Of a stretch of DNA of 64,000 nucleotides, positions 30,225 to 38,204 are shown piece by piece. Source of the stretch: an uncultured SAR86 cluster bacterium. GTDB lineage: Bacteria; Pseudomonadota; Gammaproteobacteria; Magnimaribacterales; AG-339-G14. The position numbers were made by a program, and so were the translations under genes. Under the pieces are notes generated by a model. It had not been told where the DNA came from, ran no database searches, and was given only the letters and a program-made list of their open reading frames with translations. Numbering within the stretch: the first letter of the stretch is position 1; the number at the start of each line of letters is the position of its first letter. The stretch lies in the NCBI GenBank assembly GCA_902589965.1, contig CACIUX010000004.1, positions 1 to 64,000 on the forward strand, given 5' to 3'.

Positions 30225-30692
30225 TCACTTAGAAAAATTTTCTAACGAAGATTTTTCCTTATTCCACTCCTTATTTTTCAATGAGTGTCTCTTATCGTAT
30301 TTTGATTTTCCTCGAGCCACAGAAATTTTTACTTTAACTAAATTATTTTTCCAAAAAATTTTTATGGGGACGCAACTCAATCCTTTTTCATTTGTCTGTT
30401 TGAAAAGCTTAGATAACTCTGCCTTAGTAAGTAAAAGCTTTCTAGACCTTTCTGATGAAACTTCGTAATTAATTTCTTTCATGGGTAGAATTTTCAACCC
30501 AATAATCCATGCTTCTCCTTTTTTTAGAACAACGTAAGCATTTTTTAATTCTATCTGCCCATTTCTGATACTTTTAACCTCCCAGCCTTCCAAAGAAATT
30601 CCTGCTTCAAAATCATCTAAAAGCTCATAATTAAATCTTGCTTGTCGATTTTCAATTGTTGGTCGCAAGTTACTTTTTTTGGAGATGTTCAT
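30225..30692 (-). CDS. smpB: SsrA-binding protein SmpB
   Basis: SmpB binds the tRNA-like part of tmRNA and occupies the empty decoding site. The 155-residue product has NRQARFNYELLDDFEAGISL, GWEVKSIRNGQIELKNAYV and the C-terminal KYDKRHSLKNKEW tail that enters the mRNA channel. It is directly upstream of ssrA on the same strand, a common pairing. Confidence 0.98.
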   Translation of the reverse strand: MNISKKSNLRPTIENRQARFNYELLDDFEAGISLEGWEVKSIRNGQIELKNAYVVLKKGEAWIIGLKILPMKEINYEVSSERSRKLLLTKAELSKLFKQTNEKGLSCVPIKIFWKNNLVKVKISVARGKSKYDKRHSLKNKEWNKEKSSLENFSK

Positions 30693-30740
30693 TGATGTAG
30701 TATAACTATTAAGTAATGATTCTTTTAGAGACGTCTTTGT

Positions 30741-32084
30741 ATGGCAAATAATTCAAAAATTTGGAAAGGCAATTGGACTTTTATACTAGCTGCAGCAGGA
30801 TCCGCTGTAGGCCTTGGCAATATTTGGAAATTTCCCTACATGGCGGGTGAAAATGGTGGAGGAGCATTTGTAATAATTTACCTAGCCTGCATCGTATTAA
30901 TTGGATTTCCAGTGATGATGTCCGAGATTTTCTTAGGAAAATACGGAAGATCAAGCCCAGTTTATACAATGAAAAAATTTGTTTCCCTCAAAGGAATTTC
31001 TTCGTACTGGGTTTTGCTAGGGTGGTTTGGTGCCTTAGCAGGTTTGATGATCTTATCTTACTATAGCGTTTTTGCAGGTATTTCTTTGGCTTATATTTTT
31101 AGTCCAATTCCTGTTGACTCACTGAATCCTTCTCAATATTCTGTTGATTTTTTTGCTCAGTTTCAGTCCTCTCCAATGAGGATGATCTTTTGGCACAGCC
31201 TTTTTTTGATTTTAACTTGTTTGATAGTCGCAAAGGGAGTCGTCGATGGAATTGGCGCCACCATTAAGATAATTATGCCAACTTTATTTTTTTTGATAAT
31301 TCTGCTTTCAATTTATTCATCATTTACGGGAGAAATTGGTAAAGCTATCAGTTTTTTGTTCATGCCAGATTTTTCTAAGATCACGTCAAGTGTAATTATA
31401 AGTGCCATGGGTCAGGCTTTTTTTACTCTGAGTTTAGGCATGGGGGCAATTATGGCTTATGGTGCATATATTCCTGAGGAACAAAACTTAACCAAAACTG
31501 TCAGTTTAATAATTTTTCTAGATACTTTTGTTGCCATAATTGCTGGAGTGATTATTTTCCCGATTGTATTTGCTAATCCAGAGCTTACTCCAACCGCTGG
31601 TCCGTCATTATTTTTTGAGACTTTACCTGTGGCTTTTTATGGTATTCCCTTCAGTTTTTTTGCTTCAGCTCTATTTTTTATTCTTGTTTCGTTAGCTGCC
31701 TTGAGTTCGTCTGTATCCTTAATTGAACCCAGTACAGCTTGGATGGAGGATAGATTTAAAATTTCCAGGACTTATGCTGTTACTATCCTTGGATCCATTG
31801 CTTGGCTATTGGGACTTGGAAGTTTGTTCTCATTTAATCTAATAGCAGACTTTCAAATATTTTCGATGTCGTTTTTAGACTTTATGGACTTTTTAACAAA
31901 CTCAGTCATGTTGCCATTAGGCGGCTTGTTTATTGCTTTACTAGTTGGCTGGATTCTTTCAGAGAACTTTGTCAAAGAAGAGATGAAGATAAAAAATGAA
32001 CTTTATTGGAAAATTTGGATAAATCTAACTAGGTATGTCGCTCCAATCTTAATTGGATTGGTCTTTATTTTTGCTCTCTTCTAA
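30741..32084 (+). CDS. Sodium-dependent transporter of the NSS (SNF) family
   Basis: Members of this family couple uptake of amino acids or related amines to sodium entry. The 447-residue product has about 11 membrane segments. The unwound first helix, SAVGLGNIWKFPYMAGENGG near residues 21-40, holds the substrate and sodium site residues. The length matches the 11-helix bacterial type such as MhsT rather than the 12-helix LeuT. The substrate cannot be read from sequence. It sits between smpB and bamE, where relatives have ratA and rnfH. It overlaps bamE tail to tail by 36 bases. Confidence 0.93.
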   Translation: MANNSKIWKGNWTFILAAAGSAVGLGNIWKFPYMAGENGGGAFVIIYLACIVLIGFPVMMSEIFLGKYGRSSPVYTMKKFVSLKGISSYWVLLGWFGALAGLMILSYYSVFAGISLAYIFSPIPVDSLNPSQYSVDFFAQFQSSPMRMIFWHSLFLILTCLIVAKGVVDGIGATIKIIMPTLFFLIILLSIYSSFTGEIGKAISFLFMPDFSKITSSVIISAMGQAFFTLSLGMGAIMAYGAYIPEEQNLTKTVSLIIFLDTFVAIIAGVIIFPIVFANPELTPTAGPSLFFETLPVAFYGIPFSFFASALFFILVSLAALSSSVSLIEPSTAWMEDRFKISRTYAVTILGSIAWLLGLGSLFSFNLIADFQIFSMSFLDFMDFLTNSVMLPLGGLFIALLVGWILSENFVKEEMKIKNELYWKIWINLTRYVAPILIGLVFIFALF

Positions 32085-32384
32085 ATTATTTGTCCAAGAC
32101 AAAAGTCTTCCCGACTCAAATTTAAGGGTAAAGCTAGTTTTTCCCAGAAGCTTTTCGCCATGAATTATTTGTCGATAATACTCCCATCTATCTCTTTCTA
32201 GAGGATCGCGGATTAAAGGAGTTCCCATAATGAAATTTACTTGAGCTTCTGTCATACCAACTTCTAATTGTTGGATCATCTCGTCTGTGACAAGGTTTCC
32301 TTGAGGTACCACCACTCTATAAAATCTATCCCCGCAGGAAATAAATACAAGAGAGATAAGAATTGCTATTATTGATTTATTCAT
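32049..32384 (-). CDS. bamE: Outer membrane assembly lipoprotein BamE
   Basis: BamE is a small lipoprotein of the BAM complex, which inserts beta-barrels into the outer membrane. I use the ATG at 32384, giving MNKSIIAILISLVFISC with a lipobox cysteine at residue 17; the frame upstream of it would run into fur. The 111-residue product has the QLEVGMTEAQVNFIMGTPL and DRWEYYRQI segments typical of the SmpA/OmlA fold. Divergence from fur is the same as omlA-fur in Pseudomonas. BamA is at 44143. Confidence 0.95.
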   Translation of the reverse strand: MNKSIIAILISLVFISCGDRFYRVVVPQGNLVTDEMIQQLEVGMTEAQVNFIMGTPLIRDPLERDRWEYYRQIIHGEKLLGKTSFTLKFESGRLLSWTNNLEESKNKDQSN

Positions 32385-32394
32385 AGGAATCCCA

Positions 32395-32402
32395 ATTATA
32401 AT
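32395..32402. promoter_or_regulatory. Palindromic -10 element that could serve both fur and bamE
   Basis: ATTATAAT is its own reverse complement, so a perfect TATAAT is present on both strands within the 16-base gap between the bamE ATG and the first fur ATG. Rightward initiation would be near 32409 and leftward near 32388. Neither side has a strong -35; TTGATT at 32372-32377 is 19 bases from the rightward -10. Confidence 0.4.
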
Positions 32403-32832
32403 GGGGAATACACATAATAAAATGGTTAAAGATAAGAATATTAGAGACGCAGGACTCAAGGTAACTTTACCGAGGGTAAGGATTTTAGAAATTTTTGAGT
32501 CATCTGATCAGAAACACCTTAGCGCTGATGAAGTTTATAAAAAACTTATTGAGGCTGGAGATGAGGTTGGTTTGGCTACTGTTTACAGAGTTCTTACTCA
32601 GTTTGAATCAGCGGATATACTAATGAAACACAACTTCGAATCAGGCCATTCAGTTTATGAATTGATGCCAGACGATCATCATGACCACATGGTATGTATG
32701 GAAACAGGCAAGGTTATTGAATTTAATGATCAGATCATTGAAGAAAAACAAGAAGAATTAGCTAAGTCTATGGGGTATAAAATCGTTGATCATAGGTTGG
32801 TTTTATACGTTGAACCTATAAAAAATGACTAA
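32401..32832 (+). CDS. fur: Ferric uptake regulator Fur
   Basis: Fur is an iron-responsive repressor. The 143-residue product has the winged helix with LKVTLPRVRILEIFESS and GLATVYRVLTQFESADIL, and the HHDHM metal-binding segment. The usual CxxC zinc pair is reduced to one cysteine (CMETG), and the C-terminal cysteines are also missing. The first ATG (32401) overlaps a -10-like sequence, so the ATG at 32425 (MVKDKNIRDAGLK) is a reasonable alternative start. It overlaps grpE by eight bases. Confidence 0.95.
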   Translation: MGNTHNKMVKDKNIRDAGLKVTLPRVRILEIFESSDQKHLSADEVYKKLIEAGDEVGLATVYRVLTQFESADILMKHNFESGHSVYELMPDDHHDHMVCMETGKVIEFNDQIIEEKQEELAKSMGYKIVDHRLVLYVEPIKND

Positions 32833-33379
32833 AAAGAAAGACTCTAAACTTTATCAGGATGACGTCTCAGAGCTTGAAGAGGTTCAAGATAATGTTGAAC
32901 AACCGGAAGAAAAATCAGATTTAGAAGAAGAAGTTGAGCCTTCACCAGAAGAAAAAATTTCCTCTCTTGAAGATCAGATGATGAGACTTCAAGCAGAAAT
33001 GATTAATACACGAAAATCTGCTCAAAATGACATTGCACGCGCAAGAATATTCGGCTTAGAGTCATTTATGAAAGACTTGCTCTCAGTTATTGATAATCTA
33101 TTTAGAAACCTAGACTTTAAGACGGAAGAAAATACTATTCCTGCGGATGGTTACGAGTTAATTTTGAGAGAGTTGGAAAATGTTCTTGGTAAAAATGGAA
33201 TAGTTCTTTTAGATCCTTTAGGAGATGAATTTGATCCAAAATTGCATGAAGCTATATCAACTTCAAATGATAAGGACAAAGGAAACAATATTATTTTATC
33301 CGTTGCGCAAAAAGGCTGCACATTAAATGATCGACTTATCAGGCCTGCCCTTGTAGTAGTAAATAAAATCCCTCATTAA
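32825..33379 (+). CDS. grpE: Nucleotide exchange factor GrpE
   Basis: GrpE releases ADP from DnaK. The 184-residue product has an acidic N-terminal region (about 1-45), a long coiled coil (EEKISSLEDQMMRLQAEMI) and the C-terminal beta domain with GDEFDPKLHEAIS and GCTLNDRLIRPALVVV. Its ATG lies inside the 3' end of fur, so a fur-grpE transcript is likely. Confidence 0.98.
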   Translation: MTKKKDSKLYQDDVSELEEVQDNVEQPEEKSDLEEEVEPSPEEKISSLEDQMMRLQAEMINTRKSAQNDIARARIFGLESFMKDLLSVIDNLFRNLDFKTEENTIPADGYELILRELENVLGKNGIVLLDPLGDEFDPKLHEAISTSNDKDKGNNIILSVAQKGCTLNDRLIRPALVVVNKIPH

Positions 33380-33380
33380 T

Positions 33381-33406
33381 CTTGTTTTTTCCTAAAAAAG
33401 CCATAT
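33381..33406 (+). promoter_or_regulatory. Candidate heat-shock (sigma32) promoter of dnaK
   Basis: CTTGTT (33381-33386) resembles the sigma32 -35 (CTTGAA), and AGCCATAT (33399-33406) matches six of eight positions of CCCCATNT. The spacer is 12 bases, one short of the usual minimum. A short inverted repeat, CCTAAA (33391-33396) and TTTAGG (33406-33411), overlaps it. An AAGGAG ribosome site follows at 33417-33422. Confidence 0.4.
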
Positions 33407-33431
33407 TTAGGGTTAAAAGGAGATAAAAGTT

Positions 33432-35354
33432 ATGTCTAAAGTTATAGGAATTGATTTAGGAACCACTAATTCTTGTGTTGCTGTAATGGAAGGTAACCAA
33501 GCAAAAGTTATTGAAAATTCAGAAGGAGCAAGAACAACACCATCTGTTGTGGCTTACACGGATGAGATTCTAGTCGGACAGAGTGCTAAAAGGCAGTCTG
33601 TAACAAACCCTGAAAATACTCTATATGCCATTAAAAGACTCATAGGTAGAAGATTTGAAGATGATGTTGTATCAAAGGATAAAGACATGGTGCCATTTAA
33701 AATCATTAAAGCAGATAATGGAGATGCTTGGGTCGAGGCAGGTGGAAAAGGCTTAGCACCACAACAAGTTTCTGCCGAAATTCTCAGAACCTTGAAGAAA
33801 AGAGCTGAAGAATATCTAGGGCAAGAAGTAAAAGAGGCAGTCATCACTGTTCCTGCATATTTCAATGACTCTCAACGTCAAGCCACTAAAGATGCTGGAA
33901 AAATAGCCGGCCTTGATGTCAAGAGAATTATCAATGAACCTACAGCTGCTGCACTTGCTTTTGGTTTAGATAAAAAAACCTCTGATCAGAAAATTGCTGT
34001 TTATGATTTAGGAGGAGGGACATTTGATATTTCTATAATTGAACTTGCTGAGGTCGAAGGAGAAAAACAATTCGAGGTTCTTTCCACAAACGGAGATACA
34101 TTTCTTGGTGGAGAGGATTTTGATATTGCAATAATAGATTATTTGGTTGATGAATTTAAAAAAGATCAGGGCGTTGATCTAAAAGCAGATCCTGCTGCGC
34201 TTCAGAGATTAAAAGAAGCTGCCGAAAAAGCAAAAATTGAATTGTCATCCAATCAGCAAACTGAAATCAATCTTCCTTATGTAACTGCAGATTCTTCAGG
34301 GCCAAAACATCTACTTTATAAAATCACTAGAGCAAAATTCGAATCTTTGGTATCAGAATTGGTAGAGAGAAGCATAAAGCCCGTTGAAATTGCTATGAAA
34401 GATGCTGGCCTATCTCCATCTGACATATCTGATGTAATTTTAGTTGGCGGTCAGACTAGAATGCCTCTTGTTCAAGATAAAGTTAAAGAATTTTTTGGGA
34501 AAGAGCCAAGACAGGACATTAATCCTGATGAGGCGGTTGCTATGGGCGCAGCTGTTCAAGGTGCGGTTTTAGCAGGAGATGTTACAGATATCCTTTTGTT
34601 GGATGTAACTCCTTTAACGCTTGGGATAGAAACTTTAGGTGGTGTTGCAACTCCATTAATAGAGAAAAATACAACTATCCCAACTAATAAATCTCAAATT
34701 TTTTCCACTGCAGAAGACAATCAAACAGCAGTAACAGTAAACGTTGTTCAAGGAGAGCGAAAACAGGCTGCTGACAATAAGCAATTAGGTCTTTTCAATT
34801 TGGACGGTATTGCTCCTGCTCCTAGAGGCATGCCGCAAATTGAGGTAGCTTTCGATATCGATGCAAACGGAATATTAAATGTTTCAGCCAAAGACAAAGC
34901 AACTGGCAAAGAGCAAAAGATCACTATTCAGGCATCCGGAGGATTATCTGAAGACGAGATAGAAAAAATGGTTTCAGATGCCGAAGCGAACGCTGATAAC
35001 GATAAGAAGTTTGAGGAACTGGTAAACGCCAGGAACACAGCAGATACTCTCATTCACGGTTGTAAAAAAACTCTGGAAGAATCAAAAGATAAAGTTTCAG
35101 AAGATGAAAAATCTGCTATTGAGGCTGCTATTTCAGATTTAGAGGAGGCTCTAAAGGGAGATGATAAAGATAGCATAGAAGAGAAAACTAAAGCTTTAAC
35201 AGATGCTTCCTCATCAATGGCACAAAGACTTTATGCAGAACAGCAACAAGAATCACAGGAAGCTGATCAAGCTAATGATAGCGATAATCAGGGATCGAAT
35301 GAAGAAAATGTTGTTGATGCTGATTTTGAAGAAGTAAAAGAAGAATCTAGATAG
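33432..35354 (+). CDS. dnaK: Chaperone DnaK (Hsp70)
   Basis: DnaK is the ATP-dependent Hsp70 folding chaperone. The 640-residue product starts [18 protein letters not shown] with the phosphate-1 loop, has [12 protein letters not shown] near residue 195 and [10 protein letters not shown] near 335, then the substrate-binding domain and a charged lid ending in [13 protein letters not shown] good AAGGAG precedes the start. It is followed by dnaJ after 16 bases. Confidence 0.99.
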   Translation: MSKVIGIDLGTTNSCVAVMEGNQAKVIENSEGARTTPSVVAYTDEILVGQSAKRQSVTNPENTLYAIKRLIGRRFEDDVVSKDKDMVPFKIIKADNGDAWVEAGGKGLAPQQVSAEILRTLKKRAEEYLGQEVKEAVITVPAYFNDSQRQATKDAGKIAGLDVKRIINEPTAAALAFGLDKKTSDQKIAVYDLGGGTFDISIIELAEVEGEKQFEVLSTNGDTFLGGEDFDIAIIDYLVDEFKKDQGVDLKADPAALQRLKEAAEKAKIELSSNQQTEINLPYVTADSSGPKHLLYKITRAKFESLVSELVERSIKPVEIAMKDAGLSPSDISDVILVGGQTRMPLVQDKVKEFFGKEPRQDINPDEAVAMGAAVQGAVLAGDVTDILLLDVTPLTLGIETLGGVATPLIEKNTTIPTNKSQIFSTAEDNQTAVTVNVVQGERKQAADNKQLGLFNLDGIAPAPRGMPQIEVAFDIDANGILNVSAKDKATGKEQKITIQASGGLSEDEIEKMVSDAEANADNDKKFEELVNARNTADTLIHGCKKTLEESKDKVSEDEKSAIEAAISDLEEALKGDDKDSIEEKTKALTDASSSMAQRLYAEQQQESQEADQANDSDNQGSNEENVVDADFEEVKEESR

Positions 35355-35370
35355 ATTCTTATCAGTTCCA

Positions 35371-36447
35371 ATGAGTAAACGAGACTACTATGATGTTTTG
35401 GGAGTCTCTAAATCCTCCTCAAAAGATGAGCTAAAAAAAGCTTACAGAAAATTAGCAATGAAATATCATCCGGATCGAAATCCTGATGATCAAGAGGCAG
35501 CAGATAAATTCAAGGAACTATCAGAGGCCTATGAAATTCTTTCTGATGATCAAAAAAGACAAGCCTATGATAACTTTGGCCATCAGGGAGTCAATTCTCA
35601 ATATTCAAGTGCACAAGGTGCTGCAGATGCCTTTAGTGATATTTTTGGAGATATTTTTGGAGATATTTTTGGAGGATCATCAAGAGGTAGATCGAGATCG
35701 AGTGGTGCAGATCTTGCTTATAATTTAAGCATTTCACTAGAAGAGGCTGTAAGAGGTACAGAAGTAAGCCTTCAAATACCATCTAAGGAAAGATGCTCTG
35801 GTAAGTGGTCTACCTGTACCTATTGCTCTGGAACAGGAGTTGTCAGAATGCAGCAAGGCTTTTTTTCGATGCAACAAACTTGTCCTCAATGCAGAGGAGA
35901 AGGCGAAATACATGATCCTAACTGTAATATTTGTCATGGTGAGGGTTATATCAAAAAAGCTAAAACTTTATCTGTAAAAATTCCTGCAGGAATTGATTCT
36001 GGCGATAGAATAAGACTCTCGGGAGAAGGCGAACCTGGTAATCGCAATGATCCTAATGGAGATCTTTTTATCACAGTAGAAATTAAGGAACATAAAATAT
36101 TCCAAAGAGATGGGAGGCACCTATACTGCGAGATACCAATAAATTATATCGATGCCGTCCTTGGAGGAGACGTTGAAGTACCTACTTTAGATGGAAAGGT
36201 AAAGTTAAAAATACCTTCTGGAACTCAGAGTCATAAATTGATGAGACTTAAAGGTAAGGGTATTAGGCCCATTAATGGAGCATCAAAAGGCGATATCTTA
36301 GTTAGAGTACTAATTGAAACTCCTATCAATATTTCGTCAGAGCAAAAGAAACTTCTTGAACAGCTGAAAGAATCATTTGATAAAGATAGAAATTCCCCTA
36401 AAGAAAAATCTTGGTTTGAGAACGCTAGAGATTTTATGAGAGGATAA
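35371..36447 (+). CDS. dnaJ: Chaperone DnaJ (Hsp40) with an eroded first zinc motif
   Basis: DnaJ delivers substrates to DnaK and stimulates its ATPase. The 358-residue product has the J domain with KYHPDRNP (about 30-37), a Gly/Phe region containing a DIFG repeat, the zinc domain and two C-terminal substrate domains. Zinc motifs 2 to 4 are intact: C149/C152, C171/C174 and C185/C188. Motif 1 is reduced to one cysteine (C142, ERCSGKWST), with about ten residues missing compared with E. coli. The ATG follows dnaK closely. The stop overlaps dapB by one base (TAATG). Confidence 0.98.
   Translation: MSKRDYYDVLGVSKSSSKDELKKAYRKLAMKYHPDRNPDDQEAADKFKELSEAYEILSDDQKRQAYDNFGHQGVNSQYSSAQGAADAFSDIFGDIFGDIFGGSSRGRSRSSGADLAYNLSISLEEAVRGTEVSLQIPSKERCSGKWSTCTYCSGTGVVRMQQGFFSMQQTCPQCRGEGEIHDPNCNICHGEGYIKKAKTLSVKIPAGIDSGDRIRLSGEGEPGNRNDPNGDLFITVEIKEHKIFQRDGRHLYCEIPINYIDAVLGGDVEVPTLDGKVKLKIPSGTQSHKLMRLKGKGIRPINGASKGDILVRVLIETPINISSEQKKLLEQLKESFDKDRNSPKEKSWFENARDFMRG
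35638..35673 (+). repeat. 12-base tandem repeat (three copies) inside dnaJ
   Basis: GATATTTTTGGA is repeated three times without a mismatch, encoding [12 protein letters not shown] in the Gly/Phe linker. The E. coli protein has the related DIFGDVFGDIFG, so the amino acid pattern is ancestral, but here the codons are also identical. Confidence 0.95.
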
Positions 36448-37166
36448 TGATTAAATTATTTGTATGCGGTATCTCAGGGCGACTAGGCGCAAGCATTGTT
36501 GATGAGGTAAAAAAATCATCAAACATAAGCTTGGCAGGGGGTTTAGTTAGCGGCAGGGATAACTCTTCAAATATAAACGTCAGTTTACAGGGAGTTCAAA
36601 TCATTTCTGACTTAAACGATCTCACCGATGCTGATGTCGTAATTGATTGCTCTACTTCGCTAGATTTAATAAAAATTAAAGAAAAATGCGAACTAATCGG
36701 TGCTAGCTTAATTGTTGCTTCAACTGGAAAAGGAGATTTCAGGGAGATTTTTAATAATAAAAGTCTATCAATTCCTGTTTTAGCCGCACCTAACTTAAGT
36801 ATTGGGGTAGCCTTTTTGAGCAATTTATTAAATTATGTTTCTGAAAAAAAGCTTCCTTTGAAAAGAATTAATATCGAAGAAACTCACCATAATGAAAAAA
36901 TTGATACCCCTTCAGGCACCGCTTTGATGTTAAAAAAGGAGTTAATAGAACTATTTAATGTTGATGAAATTGAAATAATTTCAAATCGAGATGAATCTTC
37001 TGTAGGCACTCATAAAATTAATATATATCTTGAGGACGAGATTCTATCTTTAGAGCATAAGGCACTTGATAGAAAAGCATTTGCTTTAGGGGCTCTAAAT
37101 CTAATTGAATGGATTCATCGTAAAACCCCTGGAATATATTCAGTTCAAGATGCATTGAATAATTAG
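36447..37166 (+). CDS. dapB: 4-hydroxy-tetrahydrodipicolinate reductase
   Basis: DapB makes tetrahydrodipicolinate for lysine and diaminopimelate synthesis. The 239-residue product is shorter than the 273 of E. coli. The dinucleotide site is FVCGISGRLGASIV (about 4-17), and the active-site segment is EETHHNEKIDTPSGTA. The ATG overlaps the dnaJ stop. In Pseudomonas carA follows; here the rpsB region follows. Confidence 0.97.
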   Translation: MIKLFVCGISGRLGASIVDEVKKSSNISLAGGLVSGRDNSSNINVSLQGVQIISDLNDLTDADVVIDCSTSLDLIKIKEKCELIGASLIVASTGKGDFREIFNNKSLSIPVLAAPNLSIGVAFLSNLLNYVSEKKLPLKRINIEETHHNEKIDTPSGTALMLKKELIELFNVDEIEIISNRDESSVGTHKINIYLEDEILSLEHKALDRKAFALGALNLIEWIHRKTPGIYSVQDALNN

Positions 37167-37189
37167 TTTTCCTTTATATTCAGTTGTGA

Positions 37190-37195
37190 TATAAA
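37190..37195 (+). promoter_or_regulatory. Candidate -10 element of the rpsB promoter
   Basis: TATAAA at 37190-37195 lies in a TTGTGATATAAAAC context and is followed by a GC-rich ACTCGCG discriminator, a feature of stringently controlled ribosomal promoters. No good -35 is seen. The predicted start is near 37202, which gives a leader of about 124 bases containing the hairpin at 37221-37282. Confidence 0.4.
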
Positions 37196-37220
37196 ACACT
37201 CGCGAAAGCTTAAAAACACA

Positions 37221-37282
37221 CTTGGATAAATCAAATATTTGGGTGCTGCTTTGCTTCGAAGCAGTTAAATATCTGATCCAAG
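37221..37282 (+). promoter_or_regulatory. Long imperfect hairpin in the rpsB-tsf leader
   Basis: Three stacked helices fold this 62-base segment. CTTGGAT (37221-37227) pairs with ATCCAAG (37276-37282). CAAATATTT (37232-37240) pairs with AAATATCTG (37267-37275) with one mismatch. CTGCTT (37246-37251) pairs with AAGCAG (37259-37264) around a seven-base loop. It ends about 30 bases before the AAGGAG ribosome site. S2 represses rpsB-tsf through its leader in E. coli; this may be the equivalent. Confidence 0.6.
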
Positions 37283-37325
37283 GAAGAATAACCCGGCGTC
37301 ATGCCTATAACAAAAGGAGCTAAAT

Positions 37326-38204
37326 ATGGAAATATCCATAGAACAGATGCTTAAAGCAGGTGTCCATTTCGGTCATCAAACAAGGTTTTGGAATCCTAAG
37401 ATGGAGAAATTCATTTTTGGATCTAGAAACAAGGTACACATAATTGATTTACAAAAGACTTTAGATTGCTTGGAGCCATCTCTAGACTTTTGCAAAAAAA
37501 TTGCATCCTCGAATAATAGAATTCTATTTGTGGGAACAAAAAGATCAGCAAGAGAAGTCATAAGACAAGAAGCAGAAAGGTGCGGTATGCCTTATGTAAA
37601 TCACAGATGGCTGGGTGGAATGCTGACAAACTATAAAACAATTAGAGCCTCAATAAGAAGATATGAGTTTTTAGTATCTCAAGAAGAAGAAGGTAAGTTT
37701 AACCAATACACAAAAAAAGAGGTTTTAAAGCTAAAAAAGGAAATGGATAAACTGGAAAGATCTATTGGAGGAATAAAGAATATGGGGGGACTTCCAGAAG
37801 CTTTATTCATTGTGGACGTAGAGAATGAGAAAATTGCTGTAGCTGAAGCTAAAAAAATGGGGATTCCTATTGTTGGTCTTGTAGATACAAACTCTGATCC
37901 TGATTCAGTGGATTATATTATTCCTGGAAATGATGATGCCATAAGGTCAATCTCTTTACTTGCTAGATTAGTCTCAAATGCTTGCCTTGAAGGAGCTGAG
38001 AAAGCCACGGGCATTAGAGGTGATGGAGATGGTCCAGTTATTGTAAAGAAATCCGATCTTGATAAAAAAGAAAAGGTAGATGCCAAAACTTCTTCCGATG
38101 CAAAGGAAAAAAAACAAGCTAAGGAAGAATCTCCAGCCGAGAATGTTTCTGAGGAAAATGAATCTGAATCAGAACAGAAAGAATCGAATGAGGTAAAAGA
38201 ATGA
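37326..38204 (+). CDS. rpsB: 30S ribosomal protein S2 with charged C-terminal extension
   Basis: S2 bridges the head and body of the small subunit and binds last. The product is 292 residues, about 50 longer than in E. coli. The core has MLKAGVHFGHQTRFWNPKM, NHRWLGGMLTNYKTI and VGLVDTNSDPDSVDY. Residues from about 240 on form a low-complexity tail rich in Lys, Glu, Asp and Ser. AAGGAG precedes the ATG. It overlaps tsf by four bases (ATGA). Confidence 0.99.
   Translation: MEISIEQMLKAGVHFGHQTRFWNPKMEKFIFGSRNKVHIIDLQKTLDCLEPSLDFCKKIASSNNRILFVGTKRSAREVIRQEAERCGMPYVNHRWLGGMLTNYKTIRASIRRYEFLVSQEEEGKFNQYTKKEVLKLKKEMDKLERSIGGIKNMGGLPEALFIVDVENEKIAVAEAKKMGIPIVGLVDTNSDPDSVDYIIPGNDDAIRSISLLARLVSNACLEGAEKATGIRGDGDGPVIVKKSDLDKKEKVDAKTSSDAKEKKQAKEESPAENVSEENESESEQKESNEVKE

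Noticed and set aside
32385-32459. Longer bamE start with an extra hydrophobic segment
   Set aside because: It would overlap fur and place the lipobox cysteine far from the N-terminus, whereas the ATG at 32384 gives a standard lipoprotein signal.
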